A DNA stretch of 64,000 bases from Adiantum capillus-veneris (Eukaryota; Streptophyta; Polypodiopsida; Polypodiales; Pteridaceae), in the NCBI GenBank assembly GCA_014529385.2, contig CM043967.1, positions 131,499,182 through 131,563,181 on the forward strand, read 5' to 3'. Below, in pieces: positions 10,661 to 20,539 of this stretch. Numbering within the stretch: position 1 is the first letter of the stretch; every line of letters starts with the position of its first letter. The position numbers were made by a program, and so were the translations under genes. The notes under the pieces were generated by a model that was given only the letters and a program-made list of their open reading frames with translations, was not told where the DNA came from and made no database searches.

Positions 10661-12383
10661 CAGGCCCTTTGTAGGACTCGCCCTGTTTTCTTAGTTCTCT
10701 AACAGGTTGTTCGACTGTGATTTTCCGATCTTGGAGAGTATATTTCTTGTAATGGGATGGAACACTCATTACATCTTTATCAGTATTTCAGTTGTATATA
10801 TCTCCTTTAGAGCTTTTTTCAACTCTTAATACTTCTTTTTCTGCTCAACTCGTGTCATGGTTGACTCCTTGTCCTGTTTTTTTGGCTTCTCTTGAGTTTT
10901 CTTTCTCGTTTTTCTCGACGTTTTTGACATATCAGAATTTTTGTTTGAAGGATATCCAGTGATTTTGTCCTTGACACAATCATGTGCATCTATCTGAATC
11001 AGGAACTGTGTTTTACTGGAGACTGATGGCATAGGTCTAGCTTTCAAATCTCTCGTGTATCTTTTTTGTGTATACCATTTTTGTCTTCTCGGGTTTTGGT
11101 TAGAAAAGTAAAAAAACTTTTCCTCCCCTCCTTTCATGAGTAGCTTAGCTCCCACATGTTCTTTTCCCGACCCCCAATCATTTGATGTAGCTGAGTGTTC
11201 TTCTAGCTCATCTGTTGCATCATAGTAGAGGTCTGAAAAGACTTGTTGAGCTTTCATCAAGTCCTTGGTTTTGTGAATTTCATCTTCAATGTGGAGGGTT
11301 AAGATCATTTGTATGGGAATCATGTCAGCCGTCCTCATTGCAAAATTAAGTAGGCATAGACGTATTGACACATACATCCATTGTCGCTAAAATTTGAGTT
11401 CACTCAAATGGCTCAAACAAATGCTCTGGAAAGGATTCAGATACATAGGCTTCATTTGTGCAATCCCTTTCTAAAATACATTCTTCCCTTTTTAAGCTTC
11501 CATTTTTTGACGCTCCACGCATCCAAATAGGAATGTCTTTGTTCAATCAAGATGGAAGCTTAGTTTCAGTCAAAGAGACTGAATCAAACTCTTGTATGGA
11601 CATTTTCATGACATCTCTATAAGTGTGATCTTTTAGATTAACCCTTGTGATTGATCCCACTTGCTTCAAGTACAAATAATTGTTTCCCCAATCTTGGATG
11701 AGCTGTACCTATCACATAAAAGGTCTTTCCAATATGATTTCGTAATTGAGTTTCTTTTCAAAGTCTACTATGGTAAAAGTGTGTTAATATTCAATCCCAT
11801 AGGAATTAACTATCACTTTTTCAAGTAGTACTAAGGGTCTTTCAATGTGTCCATCAACCAATTGCAATTTCATTCGAGTTTGTCTAATGGCTGGTTGTCC
11901 CCAGGATTCCCATACTGCTTTTGTGGCTATGGCTAGGCCTGCCCCACTATCCAGTATTGCTATGGTTTCAATGCCATTATATTTCACTGGAAGGGTTGTG
12001 TTTCCTTCTTTTCCTTCGTAGTCATTGTTCATTGGAACAGATCGAATCTTTTTGTCGTCCACTTCGTGTTTCAATTTTTCCATATTTTTTGCGATTAGCC
12101 TCGCTATTCCCATCTTCTCTAAGGTTTTCTATAGATCATTCCATAAATATGGTTTGATTTTTATCAGTTCTCCAAAAGTATGAGTGCATTGGATGGGTGT
12201 AGACATGATTGAATGGATGTTGTCTACTTCTAGGGTCTGTTTTGCTCTTTTTACTTGAGTGGTCTTACACACTATGGATTCATCTTCGTTATCTTCCAAG
12301 TATGAGGGTAATGTTTTCAAGGTCAATGGTTTTACAAGGATTGTATATCCATGTCCATATCGGGAGGTAGATTGTCTAACCAA
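10661..12383 (-). pseudogene. Element A protease and flanking pol linker, broken
   Basis: Minus-strand relic. The protease core at 11,784-12,113 includes ETIAILDSGAGLAIATKAVW, with D-S-G at the active site, and TRMKLQLVDGHIERP, the flap/β region. The downstream ILERPFM block (near 11,720) replaces the usual ILG-x-P/D. Upstream (12,129-12,383) is the gag-pol spacer; downstream (10,826-11,377) a low-complexity K/T-rich linker leads to RT. The second family member at 46,083-46,904 shows the same order with ILDSG and IILGGPFMRQLKMVQ, which confirms the assignment. Several stops; not functional. Confidence 0.75.
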
Positions 12384-12399
12384 ACTTCCTCCATAGGAG

Positions 12400-13830
12400 C
12401 TGATTTTAGAGTTAGGCTCCCATCATTGATCTCTCTAACTTTTTTTTCATAAGTGTCCTGGCCAGTCTTCTTCTACGAATGGAATTCCGTCTAAGGCATC
12501 TTCATTGTCCGGAACTATAAGTTCTGGCTCTTTTGTTTCAAGGTGGGGCTCTACCACCACTTCGAATTTTTCTTTAGTGTCTTTTACCACGAGTTCTTCA
12601 AGTTTTACCATACTTTCAAGCTTGGGTTTTCGTTTTTTCAGCGTTTCCCGTGATTCTTACCAAATTTTGATAAGCTTCAAACTTAGCTGCTTCCATGTCT
12701 GGAAAAGGATAGTTTTTCCATTTGTTTTCCATGTTTTGACCTGCTTTAAGTCCTGCTTGGTTGATATCTGTATATGGGTTGCCCTTATGGACGAATAGGC
12801 ACGTATTGAACATTTCCATCATACTTTGATCGGTAATAGCACTCATTGGTCTCATGGTTAGTCCATTTACCCTCGATTGCACACCATTTTTGCGGCCTAA
12901 TTGGTTGTCCCTGTTGAGGTATCCCTTGTCCTGGTCCTCTCATAGGTGCTTTTTGCATATTATTCGTCATGTCATTCATCCTTTTGAGCATGTCTTCTAT
13001 GGCTGAAAGTGGTGCTGCAACAGCCGTTCCCACTTGTGTTGGTTTGGTGGAAGTTGTTTTCTCACTTTGGTTATCCTTAGGGACATCTTCTTCATTGAAA
13101 ATATCACAGTTGTCTCCTAAGTCAATAGCATCTGACACACACTCTCTAGGGTTGTATGCTTCTTGCTATACAATATAGGGTGAAGTTCTTTGTTTAATAG
13201 TCCCTCTAGCAACAATGATACTAACCGTTCTTCTGCAGGTATCTCTAGCCCTGGGTATCTAGCAATGTATTGTTTCATTTGAGTTGCACAATCCATAACA
13301 AACTCACCTTGTCTCTGTTTAAAGCTGTAGATTTGAACCATCGTATTGTGTTTGATCCCTGTTTTGGAACAAGCACTATAAATCCTTGAGCTAAGGTATT
13401 CAACTCCATGATTGACCTTGGTGGAATGTTTTGGAACCATGTCAATGCTTTTCTTTCTAATGTCATTCCAAACCCCTCGAATTGAGTATGAAAATCGAAT
13501 ATGCATTTTGCTCTTAGCACTTGCTTAAAACTTGGTAAGTGGTCGTATGGATTCCCTGATCATTTGTATTTTCTCATCCATTTTTAAAAACCAGCTTGTC
13601 AGATACGTCTATTTGGTTCAACTCCCGGTCTCCTGACAGTTGGTCCTGTTCCGAGTCCTTCAAACCAGTCTATTGGAAATAATGACTCATGTAGCCCTGT
13701 ACTGGCTTTAGTGTCACCTGGTTTTCTTCGTGATGAGGTGGTTTCTGGTTTCTTAACATTACTCTCAGAAGATCTCTCACGATGTTCATCTCTTGGAGTA
13801 GTTTCTGGTCCTTGACCCAATATCTAATCC
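12400..13830 (-). pseudogene. Element A gag (capsid and nucleocapsid-like), broken
   Basis: Minus-strand Ty3 gag in three overlapping frames. The leading P/R/E-rich segment (13,599-13,820) precedes a capsid region with ALTWFQNIPPRSI and a second frame with RQGEFVMDCATQMKQYIARYP, both standard for plant Ty3 capsid. A linker rich in T, K and Q follows, then KWCAIEGKWTNHETNECYYR (near 12,840-12,900), a degenerate zinc-knuckle remnant with one C and an H-x4-C but not a full CCHC. A frameshift lies between 13,275 and 13,320. Role if intact: particle assembly and RNA binding. Order gag, protease, RT on one strand supports one element. Confidence 0.75.
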
Positions 13831-13959
13831 CTTATGGAATTCCCTTGGTATTTGGTTTGTTCCACCTCCTTGAGAATAATCATAACAAAATTTTTGTTAT
13901 AACAATCCCTAAAGAGGTAGGTTGGTAGGTTTGCTGAACCCTTATCTTTGATCTTGAAG

Positions 13960-14854
13960 TGTGACGAGACACGGGAATACAACAGCTGAATAACAGAAAT
14001 TTGCAAGTACACAGAGTAGATGCAGGAAATCAGAGATGTATATTGAAATCAATTCCCAGGTACAAGAAGAGCATAGCTCGTATTAACCTCCCGACCACCC
14101 CCGAGCTATCTCACTCTCACTCTCACTCTCACTCTCAATCTCAATCACAAGGCGCCATCACAGCAGAATAGCCTCCTTCTGCATACGGACTGTCTTCTTC
14201 ACGCGAAAAAAGTGGCTATTTTCGACCTTCTTCCAGTCTTTAGCAAAGCGGCCCAAAAATAGGTTCGGAAAGAGACGTCCTGCATTCAAACACATAAAAA
14301 CCACAAAACGCAACCCACATTCGCGAGTTAGCAAATTTAGAAATCTTTTTTTTCAAGTCCACAATTTCTGGCCATTTTCAGCGAGCCGTAACTCCCAAAC
14401 GGTTCAGAATTTGACCGGGGCTGTCTCAAATGTATTTGTTTGTTTCATTGAGCTCTCCGAAAGTTGTGAGATGCAAAAAATCCATATCCTGCTCAGTTTG
14501 CCCGAAAAATTACCTGCAAGTTAGCAATTTTCACAAAAACAACCCAAAACAACATTTTCTCACTTTTTCTCTAATCTACGGGCTAAAACGGACATCAAAA
14601 TGAAGGAATCAGTAAAAACACAAAGAAGAAATAATTTTCCTCGTGTTGAGGAATACAAGTGCTACATACAAAACTTTTCCAAGTTTTGACCATAGCACCC
14701 CCAAAACTGGCTCCCGAGCGGTGTCTCGCGTCAAAATTTGAAACTTTACGAGAACGATTAGAATGAAGTCCTATACTGTGGAAAAACGTTGGAATGAACA
14801 AACTTTACTCCAAACAAAAATATTTATCAACTTTACAGAATAAGTCTTATTACA
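13960..14854 (-). mobile_element. Putative solo LTR, 895 bp
   Basis: Plus-strand ends TGTGACGAGACACGGG and CTTATTACA give TG...CA. Flanks TGAAG (13,955-13,959) and TGAAT (14,855-14,859) match at four of five bases, a likely decayed target duplication. Read on the minus strand it ends like a U5 region (ATTTCAATATACATCTCTG … GTCTCGTCACA). It contains a short TCTCAC repeat at about 14,107-14,133. No internal retroelement sequence accompanies it, as expected after LTR-LTR recombination. No second copy lies in the window, so the boundaries are inferred. Confidence 0.5.
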
Positions 14855-14859
14855 TGAAT

Positions 14860-15470
14860 ATATAAATAATCTTCATGGGTGTTAATTGTTTTGATTTGAT
14901 ATGCGAAGTCCATAGAAGATCTTTGACATTTCTATCCTTCCAACAATAGACTCCGATCCTAGGATTATCCGTACTAAGCCGTCTTAAAGGCTTCAAATCA
15001 ACTTGGTTGTATCCCTTGAATCTAAAGTTGCTGGTCCTTCTTTTCCTGCCATATCTGAAATTATGGTGTTTACTTCTAACCCCCATTTGTCTATCACGTC
15101 AGGGTTTTTGACTTGTAAATACTGAGTCCCGTTTCTATCCATGTACGATCCTCTTCGAACTCAATATCACGGTCATCAATGTGAATAGCATACTCTCTGT
15201 TAGGATCCAGGTAAACCTAAGCTCCCTGACAATTAGTCTTATAAAATGAGAGTATATGCTTGTAGCGCATTGTCATTCCGATTTTTGAGCGAGTCGAGTA
15301 GGACGACATTTCAGATGGTGAATCGAAAAAAGTATCCGAGACTCCTTCAAGGATAGTGTGCAAGAAATTGCCTTGATTCACACTCTCTTTGGTGGATACT
15401 CTACTAGAGGTTTCTCCAAATATGCCTTGATTTCCTAGTACACGACCAGATCTAAGGTTCATAAAGACTT
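14860..15470 (-). pseudogene. Possible N-terminal gag frame of element A
   Basis: Minus-strand frame 15,217-15,462 starts MNLRSGRVLGNQG, a phrase much like the N-termini of plant Ty3 gag proteins (MN-RSG). Broken frames continue to about 14,860, including YAIHIDDRDIEFEEDRTWMD near 15,130-15,190. It lies on the same strand and upstream of the capsid relic (12,400-13,830), with the putative solo LTR between. The N-terminal similarity is the only support; the rest is not recognised. Confidence 0.35.
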
Positions 15471-15599
15471 GTGAAGCCCTAGATAGAGTACTTACTGTCT
15501 GATTGGCTTGTTGTCAATTTCCACTTGACTTGATTGCAACTTTTGTCAAATTGCCGATTTCTTATCTGCAACCTGAAAACTGAGTGAACATGTCCCAAT

Positions 15600-16670
15600 T
15601 TGGATATGATTGAACCCAAAATTTTTCGCCGGCCTTGTATTATGTTGGTCTAACACTGTAAAAGTTCAAAAGTCAAAATTGGTGTCTCGGTGTAGCAATA
15701 GTAAATAATCGTAATTATTTACTTTTGTCAGTTTTTTGCACTTTTTGGCTTGGTTTGCCAACCTGTTAAGGTCCCTGGACAAGTTTCACTAAGTTTGGAT
15801 AAAATTTGTTCAAGTTTATTTGATAGGCTCGGATTTCAAGAATCTAGCTTAAGTCTCCCTTTTGTGATCCAAATTTCACCAAAATTTATTTGTGTGGTCT
15901 ACTTGATATGCTTGACCTTGTGGTATACTCAAATGTGCAAGATTGTCAATTTTTGAAGCAGACGTAAATAATCACGATTATTTACTTTAGCTATTTTTTT
16001 TGCAAGTTTTTGTGCCAACCTTGACATAGATCTGTTAGCACTTCAACTTAAGGTCTTTAGCCAAGTTTCATCATGCTTGGACAATTTTTGGTCAAATGGT
16101 CATCAGTTTTTGTCCGCAGACTGACTTTGCAAATTTGGTCACAATTTTCAATCCAATGATCCAAATCTTACCAAATTTGGTTTGTGGGCTTATTACAACA
16201 TGGTAAAACTAGTAATATGCTAACTTAGTCAAAATAGTTGAAAAATGAGACAGATGTAAATAATCGCGATTATTTACAACTAGCAACTTTTTGCATCTTT
16301 TTGGTCAAGTGGGCATGTACTCATGTCTATCACATCAATATAAGCCTATGAATCAAGTTTGGACATTTTTTTTTCCAATTTACACGCAAGTTCTTGAAAG
16401 TCAGTATAAAATTTAGTTTTTACCCAGTTTTTTGCCAGTTTGGTCACTGGTATCAATCTTGGTCAAATTTGAGCTTAAGTAAATAATCTGATTATTTACT
16501 TTATGTCCAAAATGAATATTTTTTTGCACTTTTTCAATGGATAGTCTTTACATGAGTTATTTTAAGCCTATGAATCAAGTCAAAACTTAATTTGGTCTAA
16601 AATGTCAAGAAAAAATAAATAATCTGAGTTTTTGCAAACTCTTGAAATTTTTTCTGAATGTGTCCTTGAC
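15600..16670. repeat. Palindrome array 1 of element A
   Basis: Non-coding DNA with repeated units of roughly 220-290 bases, each centred on a palindrome of the form AAATAATCGCGATTATTT. Cores: 15,707 (one arm mutated), 15,970 (CACG centre), 16,262 (perfect, 22-base palindrome with flanks), 16,484 (CTG centre) and a degenerate one at 16,621. Unit text includes repeated phrases such as CCAAGTTTCATCATGCTTGG and variants. Matches array 2 at 6,060-6,690. In the element's sense it lies between the leader and gag. Confidence 0.8.
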
Positions 16671-16920
16671 TTAATAACCCATTGCATCATTGCCTTCGAT
16701 ATATTAGAGTTATTAAATAACTGTGGAAGCAAAGTAAAGCTGGTGAAGAAAGTAAATTGTCTTTGTAGTAAATAATGCATTAATCTTCTGCAATCATATA
16801 CCATACTTATCATCACCAACTCAACCTCCTCATAATCTATTTCATGAGGGGTCTTCACTCTACTGGCATAGTAAACAGGCTTCATATATTGTGACTCCTT
16901 CCCTCTTTGCAATATCATGG
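16671..16920 (-). pseudogene. Ty3 (T1) RNase H segment, inverted
   Basis: Minus-strand RNase H piece beginning at 16,918: ILQRGKESQYMKPVYYASRV, then YEEVELVMISMVYDCRRLMHY and FTFFTSFTLLPQLF, ending MMQWVI near 16,671. T2 shows the same sequence order after VGIGAVLLQKVGRCYKPVYF at 55,545-55,889. It continues precisely the frame that stops at GDDAIGAM at 1,443, with CCATG shared, but lies on the opposite strand. The open frame continues into AT-rich A sequence by chance. Conclusion: T1 sequence displaced and flipped by an inversion. Confidence 0.8.
16916..16920. other. Target-site duplication, right copy (inverted)
   Basis: Plus-strand CATGG, reverse complement of CCATG at 1,439-1,443, flush against the LTR starting at 16,921. 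Confidence 0.8.
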
Positions 16921-17849
16921 TGTTAGCAGCAAGCTAACTTAGATACCATTTTTTTTAAAGCTCTCATTATAAAAACACTTATTATTTTGATAAATTGGAA
17001 ATACTGTAACTTCTATTTTATGGATAAACCTTGTAATTAATGATCGGGGGCTACAAGTTTTCAAATTGTATCAACCTGTCACTATATATACCCATCTTTA
17101 GTTAGAGCTCCCAGATTATTAGTTTTGACGACCAAAAACCTTGGCTAAGCTATAAAAGTCAATTTTTGTAAGTTAATAAAAAGTTTTTGGATAATAAAAT
17201 ACACAGGGTGAGCTAACAGTGCTCACTTCTCTCTTTCTCGCACTTCTTACTCCCTCCACAGTTGTCACATTGCAGTCGCGTTTATTGCATTGCAACCACA
17301 GATAAGAGCTCTACGCATTGATGTAAGCATTTCACAATATTTTGTAGCTTTTGGCATCGTCGACTCGTGGCCTAATTTCATCATAAGTAGGAGTTTATAC
17401 TTCAAAATTAAAAACTAAGCATAGGCGGGGTATTGGGTCATCATTGCTAAGCATTTAGATGCATTCTAGGTCGAAAACGACTAGGTCAAAAATTCACTGT
17501 TGTTAATAATCGTGATTTTTTTTCTTGACCTAAAGTGGGATTTGAGATCATAAGCATGTGTTCTTAGGTCTTACAAACATGTCCTAGAAGTTTCATTACA
17601 TTTGGATGTCATTTAATGCTCTAACGGATGTGATTTGTTTGTCGATGAGCGATTGGCTTTTGGTGATTTCAGTCACTTGAGTGTAGCTTGAGTTAGATGC
17701 GAGTAGTTTATTGTTTTCCGAGAGATTGACAACCTCTTGTAGCCTCTATGTACTAGTCGAGTTAGATTCGTCCCATGGATTGACAATTTAATCGTGGTTC
17801 TCGCTAAATCTGCAATAAGATAGGACTGAGGTTAGACACCTGTCCCACA
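16921..17849 (+). mobile_element. Element A 5' LTR (now in plus orientation)
   Basis: 929-bp LTR, TGTTAGCAGCAAGC … CTGTCCCACA. It is the reverse-complement relative of 1,444-2,344. A TATA-like ACTATATATA lies at 17,081-17,090 and AATAAA-type signals near 17,180-17,205, so it looks like a promoter-plus-poly(A) LTR. It is the 5' LTR because the primer-binding site follows at 17,852. A palindrome core (AATCGTGATT) is at 17,508-17,517. Its orientation opposes the 3' LTR because of the inversion. Confidence 0.85.
17081..17090 (+). promoter_or_regulatory. TATA-like box in element A 5' LTR
   Basis: ACTATATATA followed by CCCATC, in the upstream third of the LTR where the U3 promoter is expected. 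The homologous site in the 3' LTR (near 2,180) lacks these bases. Confidence 0.6.
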
Positions 17850-17851
17850 TT

Positions 17852-17868
17852 TGGCGCCGCTGCCGGAG
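17852..17868 (+). other. Primer-binding site of element A, tRNA-Asp type
   Basis: TGGCGCCGCTGCCGGAG, two bases after the LTR end. It is complementary to the 3' end of plant tRNA-Asp (TGGCGCCGTTGCCGGGG expected) with about two mismatches. This primer is common in Tat-like Ty3 elements. Tail matching is from knowledge, not a search. Confidence 0.75.
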
Positions 17869-18350
17869 ATCGAAGAGACCTAAACTAGGGAAAAACACGA
17901 GCGTCTTGTGAAGTTATCCTTTAACTTCCTCTAGGATCTCCTAGAGTAGAGACTTTCTTTTTATAAACCGCATAGCCTAAGATTGTCGTCTTTTGCTGTG
18001 TAGAGGTAGCTTGGAGGTAAGTTGTATTTGTTGAGTGCCTTTAGAATTGTAGGATTGTAGAATTAGACTAGGAACGGGACAGGTCTTGAGATCAATGCTC
18101 ATGAAACCATAAAACACAAGAAAACGAGTGTTTGTGAACACTTTCCACAACCCCATTGCATGAGCACTTGGGAGTAGGGTAAGTAGGATCCGAGGTGGAT
18201 TTCAGAACATTGCTCTCTCCGAAAGAATAATTGTGAGTTGCTATTTGAAGTTGCAGAATTTCAGGTCTACGGCTAGAAATAGCACGAAAAGACTCAAAAC
18301 CACTCAATTCGACTGGAGAGTATGCTTAAAAGTTGTATGAACCAATGGGT
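17869..18350 (+). other. Element A leader, up to inversion breakpoint
   Basis: Non-coding leader after the primer site, with no open frame I can support. It ends near 18,344-18,352, where T1 coding sequence resumes. The words AATGGGT…AAG occur at this junction and in the T1 piece at the other breakpoint (16,671-16,690, reverse complement). Confidence 0.6.
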
Positions 18351-18896
18351 AAGATTAGTTTGCTTTCTTGGTAGAAGAGAGTACTCGGGCTACTTTGGCT
18401 GATCTACTTACTTACAAAGAGACTCATGTCTTGGTTAAGGAAGAAGTGATACAAAGGAAGAGGACGGAGACTACTACTATTTTTGATGCTTCCTTACTAT
18501 TATTTGATGGCTCTTATCAAAAAAGCCATGATGCTGCATTAGGGGGATTGTTATTTATGATGCTCAAAGAAATCTTATGAAGAAACAAGGATTGAAACCT
18601 CATGCAAGGAGTAATAATGAAGCAGAGTACATGGCACTTGAGGGTGGGTTAAACATCTATTTACAATTGGGAATTAAATGCTTACAGATCAAGGGTGATG
18701 TCTTGTTAGTTGTGAAACAAGTGTTGGGAGTATGGAAAAAACAAGAATCCTAGACTGAAAAGTTTGTGTTTCAAGGTCAAACAGCTGCTTAAGAGGTTTG
18801 AAGCATGGAGTTTGCAACACATTGATAGGTCTCAAAATGAGGAGACTCATGAAGCTGCTCAAGAAGTGATTACTTATGTGTTCGTATTAAAAGCTG
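18351..18896 (+). pseudogene. Ty3 (T1) second (archaeal-type) RNase H, broken
   Basis: Plus-strand domain resembling the extra RNase H of Tat/Ogre elements. Visible: FAFLVEESTRATLADLL (18,357-18,407), then LLFDGSYQKSHDAALGGLL with the first catalytic Asp, ARSNNEAEYMALEGGL with Glu, and IKGDVLLVVKQVLG with the second Asp. A stop and frame changes occur near 18,580, 18,750 and 18,790. T2 has the same domain at 54,735-55,545. Role: cleaving RNA in RNA-DNA hybrids or processing primers. Its position directly before integrase is the Tat-like signature. Confidence 0.8.
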
Positions 18897-20200
18897 ATGT
18901 TGTCAAAAGAAGTGGATTTTCTATTGACTGGTGATTTGTTTATGGATCTACCATCATCAAAGAAGTATGCTTTTATGAGAAAGGCTAGGAAGTACAAGAT
19001 GCTTAATGATGTACTTTATATGAAGGGAAGTGATTTAGTGTTGCATCATGTACCCTGGAAAGAGGAGAATAAAATTTTGAAGAAAATCATGAAGGGGCTT
19101 GTGGAGGCCATTTTGCCATGAAGATTTTACTGCATAAAATCTTACAAGAAGGCTATGTTTGGCCAAGTATTCAATGAGATATAAATCCTGGTGTAGATCC
19201 TGTCTATCTTGTCAAAGAATGGGGAAGAGAGTCTTGAAACCTGAGTTGAGGAAAACAATTTTGACGTTTGATGTGTTTGAAAAATGGGACCTTGACGCTG
19301 TTGGGCTGTTACCTATGACTGGTAAGAGAAATGCTTATATCTTGATGGCTGTGGATTATCTATCACGTTGGGCAGAAGCCAAAGCTGTTAAGAAAATACT
19401 AGTAAGGAAATGGAAAAATTTGTTTATGAGCATATATGTTGCAAGTTTGGTGTCCCATTGGAGCTATTATTTGAAAGAGGACTAGGATTTAGAGGTGAAA
19501 TATTTGATTTTCTATGCAAGAAACTCAATATAGAGCACATATACAACACTCCTTATTATCCTTAGTGCAATGGTCTCAATGAGAGATTCAATGGGGAGTT
19601 GGTCAAAATTCTCACAAAGATGACTCAAACTTATGGTAAAACTTGGGATGATGAGTTACCTTGTACTTTGTGGGCATATAGAATTGCTGTGAAGACAAGT
19701 GCAGGTTTTTTTCCATATCCCTTGGTTTATGATAAGGAGTCTATGTTGCCTATTGAAGTTGATATTCCCGCACTCAAGCGTTTGTCATTTGGGCATGAAG
19801 AGACGACTGTTTGGTAGAAGAGGTTGTTGAGTCTACAATGCTTGCAATTGGACGGAACCTTAGCTTTGGATTACTATGAGGAGGTATGTGAGAGGGCTCA
19901 AATGAAGGCTGACGAATGCGTGAAGGACAAAGGGATTGAAAAGGGTGATCTTGTTTTGCGTTACAATAGTAAGTCGGACAATACTTTTCAAAGAAGTTGC
20001 AGATTAAATGGGAAGGTCCTTTTGCTGTTGTGAACAAGTTTGATAATGGGACTTATCAGTTGGATGATTTAAATGGAGTGAAGTTCAAATATCGAGCCAA
20101 TGGTTACGGATTGAAGAAGTATTTGACATGTTTGATGACAATAGTTACCGATGACATGCTATCAATGGAAGAGAACAGGGATTTCAAAATGACGTGATCA
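18897..20200 (+). pseudogene. Ty3 (T1) integrase and C-terminal domain, broken
   Basis: Plus-strand integrase in several frames. N-terminal zinc-binding region: RSCLSCQRMGKR gives the CxxC; the HH half is degraded near 19,080-19,120. Core: KWDLDAVGLLPMTG with the first catalytic Asp and VDYLSRWAEAKAV; the second Asp region near 19,470-19,490 reads LKED rather than SDxG; NTPYYP*CNGLNERFNGEL near 19,545-19,600 holds the Glu. The GPF-like C-terminal block is KWEGPFAVVNKFDNGTYQLD (near 20,000-20,060). It ends at about 20,197, three bases before the CACTA element. Frameshifts near 19,440, 19,490 and 19,815 make it defective. Confidence 0.85.
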
Positions 20201-20360
20201 CACTATAATTTCAGGTTAATAACAATAGAAATGCAAAATAACAAATATTTTGTTAATTGACATTCATCTTTTTTGACCTCCAGGGAGACCCGGAGACCTG
20301 CTCGTAGCCCGCCGGGTAAAACTATTTTCCCGCCGGGGCCGCCGTGGCTATATAAAGGCG
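20201..20360 (+). promoter_or_regulatory. CACTA left terminus, subterminal repeats and TATA box
   Basis: Terminal repeat 20,201-20,225. CCCGCCGGG at 20,308-20,316 and 20,329-20,337. A TATA-like GGCTATATAAAGG follows at about 20,347-20,359, pointing inward. Likely transposase-binding and promoter region by analogy with En/Spm. Confidence 0.6.
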
Positions 20361-20539
20361 ACGCCGGTGCTTGTCTTTCACAAAAGAGGTACATTGAAAA
20401 GTCTTCACCAAACTTTCTGGCAGCTTTCCAGATTCTCAAAGCAGTGTAGCAGTATTTTTTTAAACCCTTCCTTATTTTATTGATGTTTTTTTGAGTTTTT
20501 TGCGTTAAAACTTAAAGGTTTAAAATTTCTTTGATCAAA

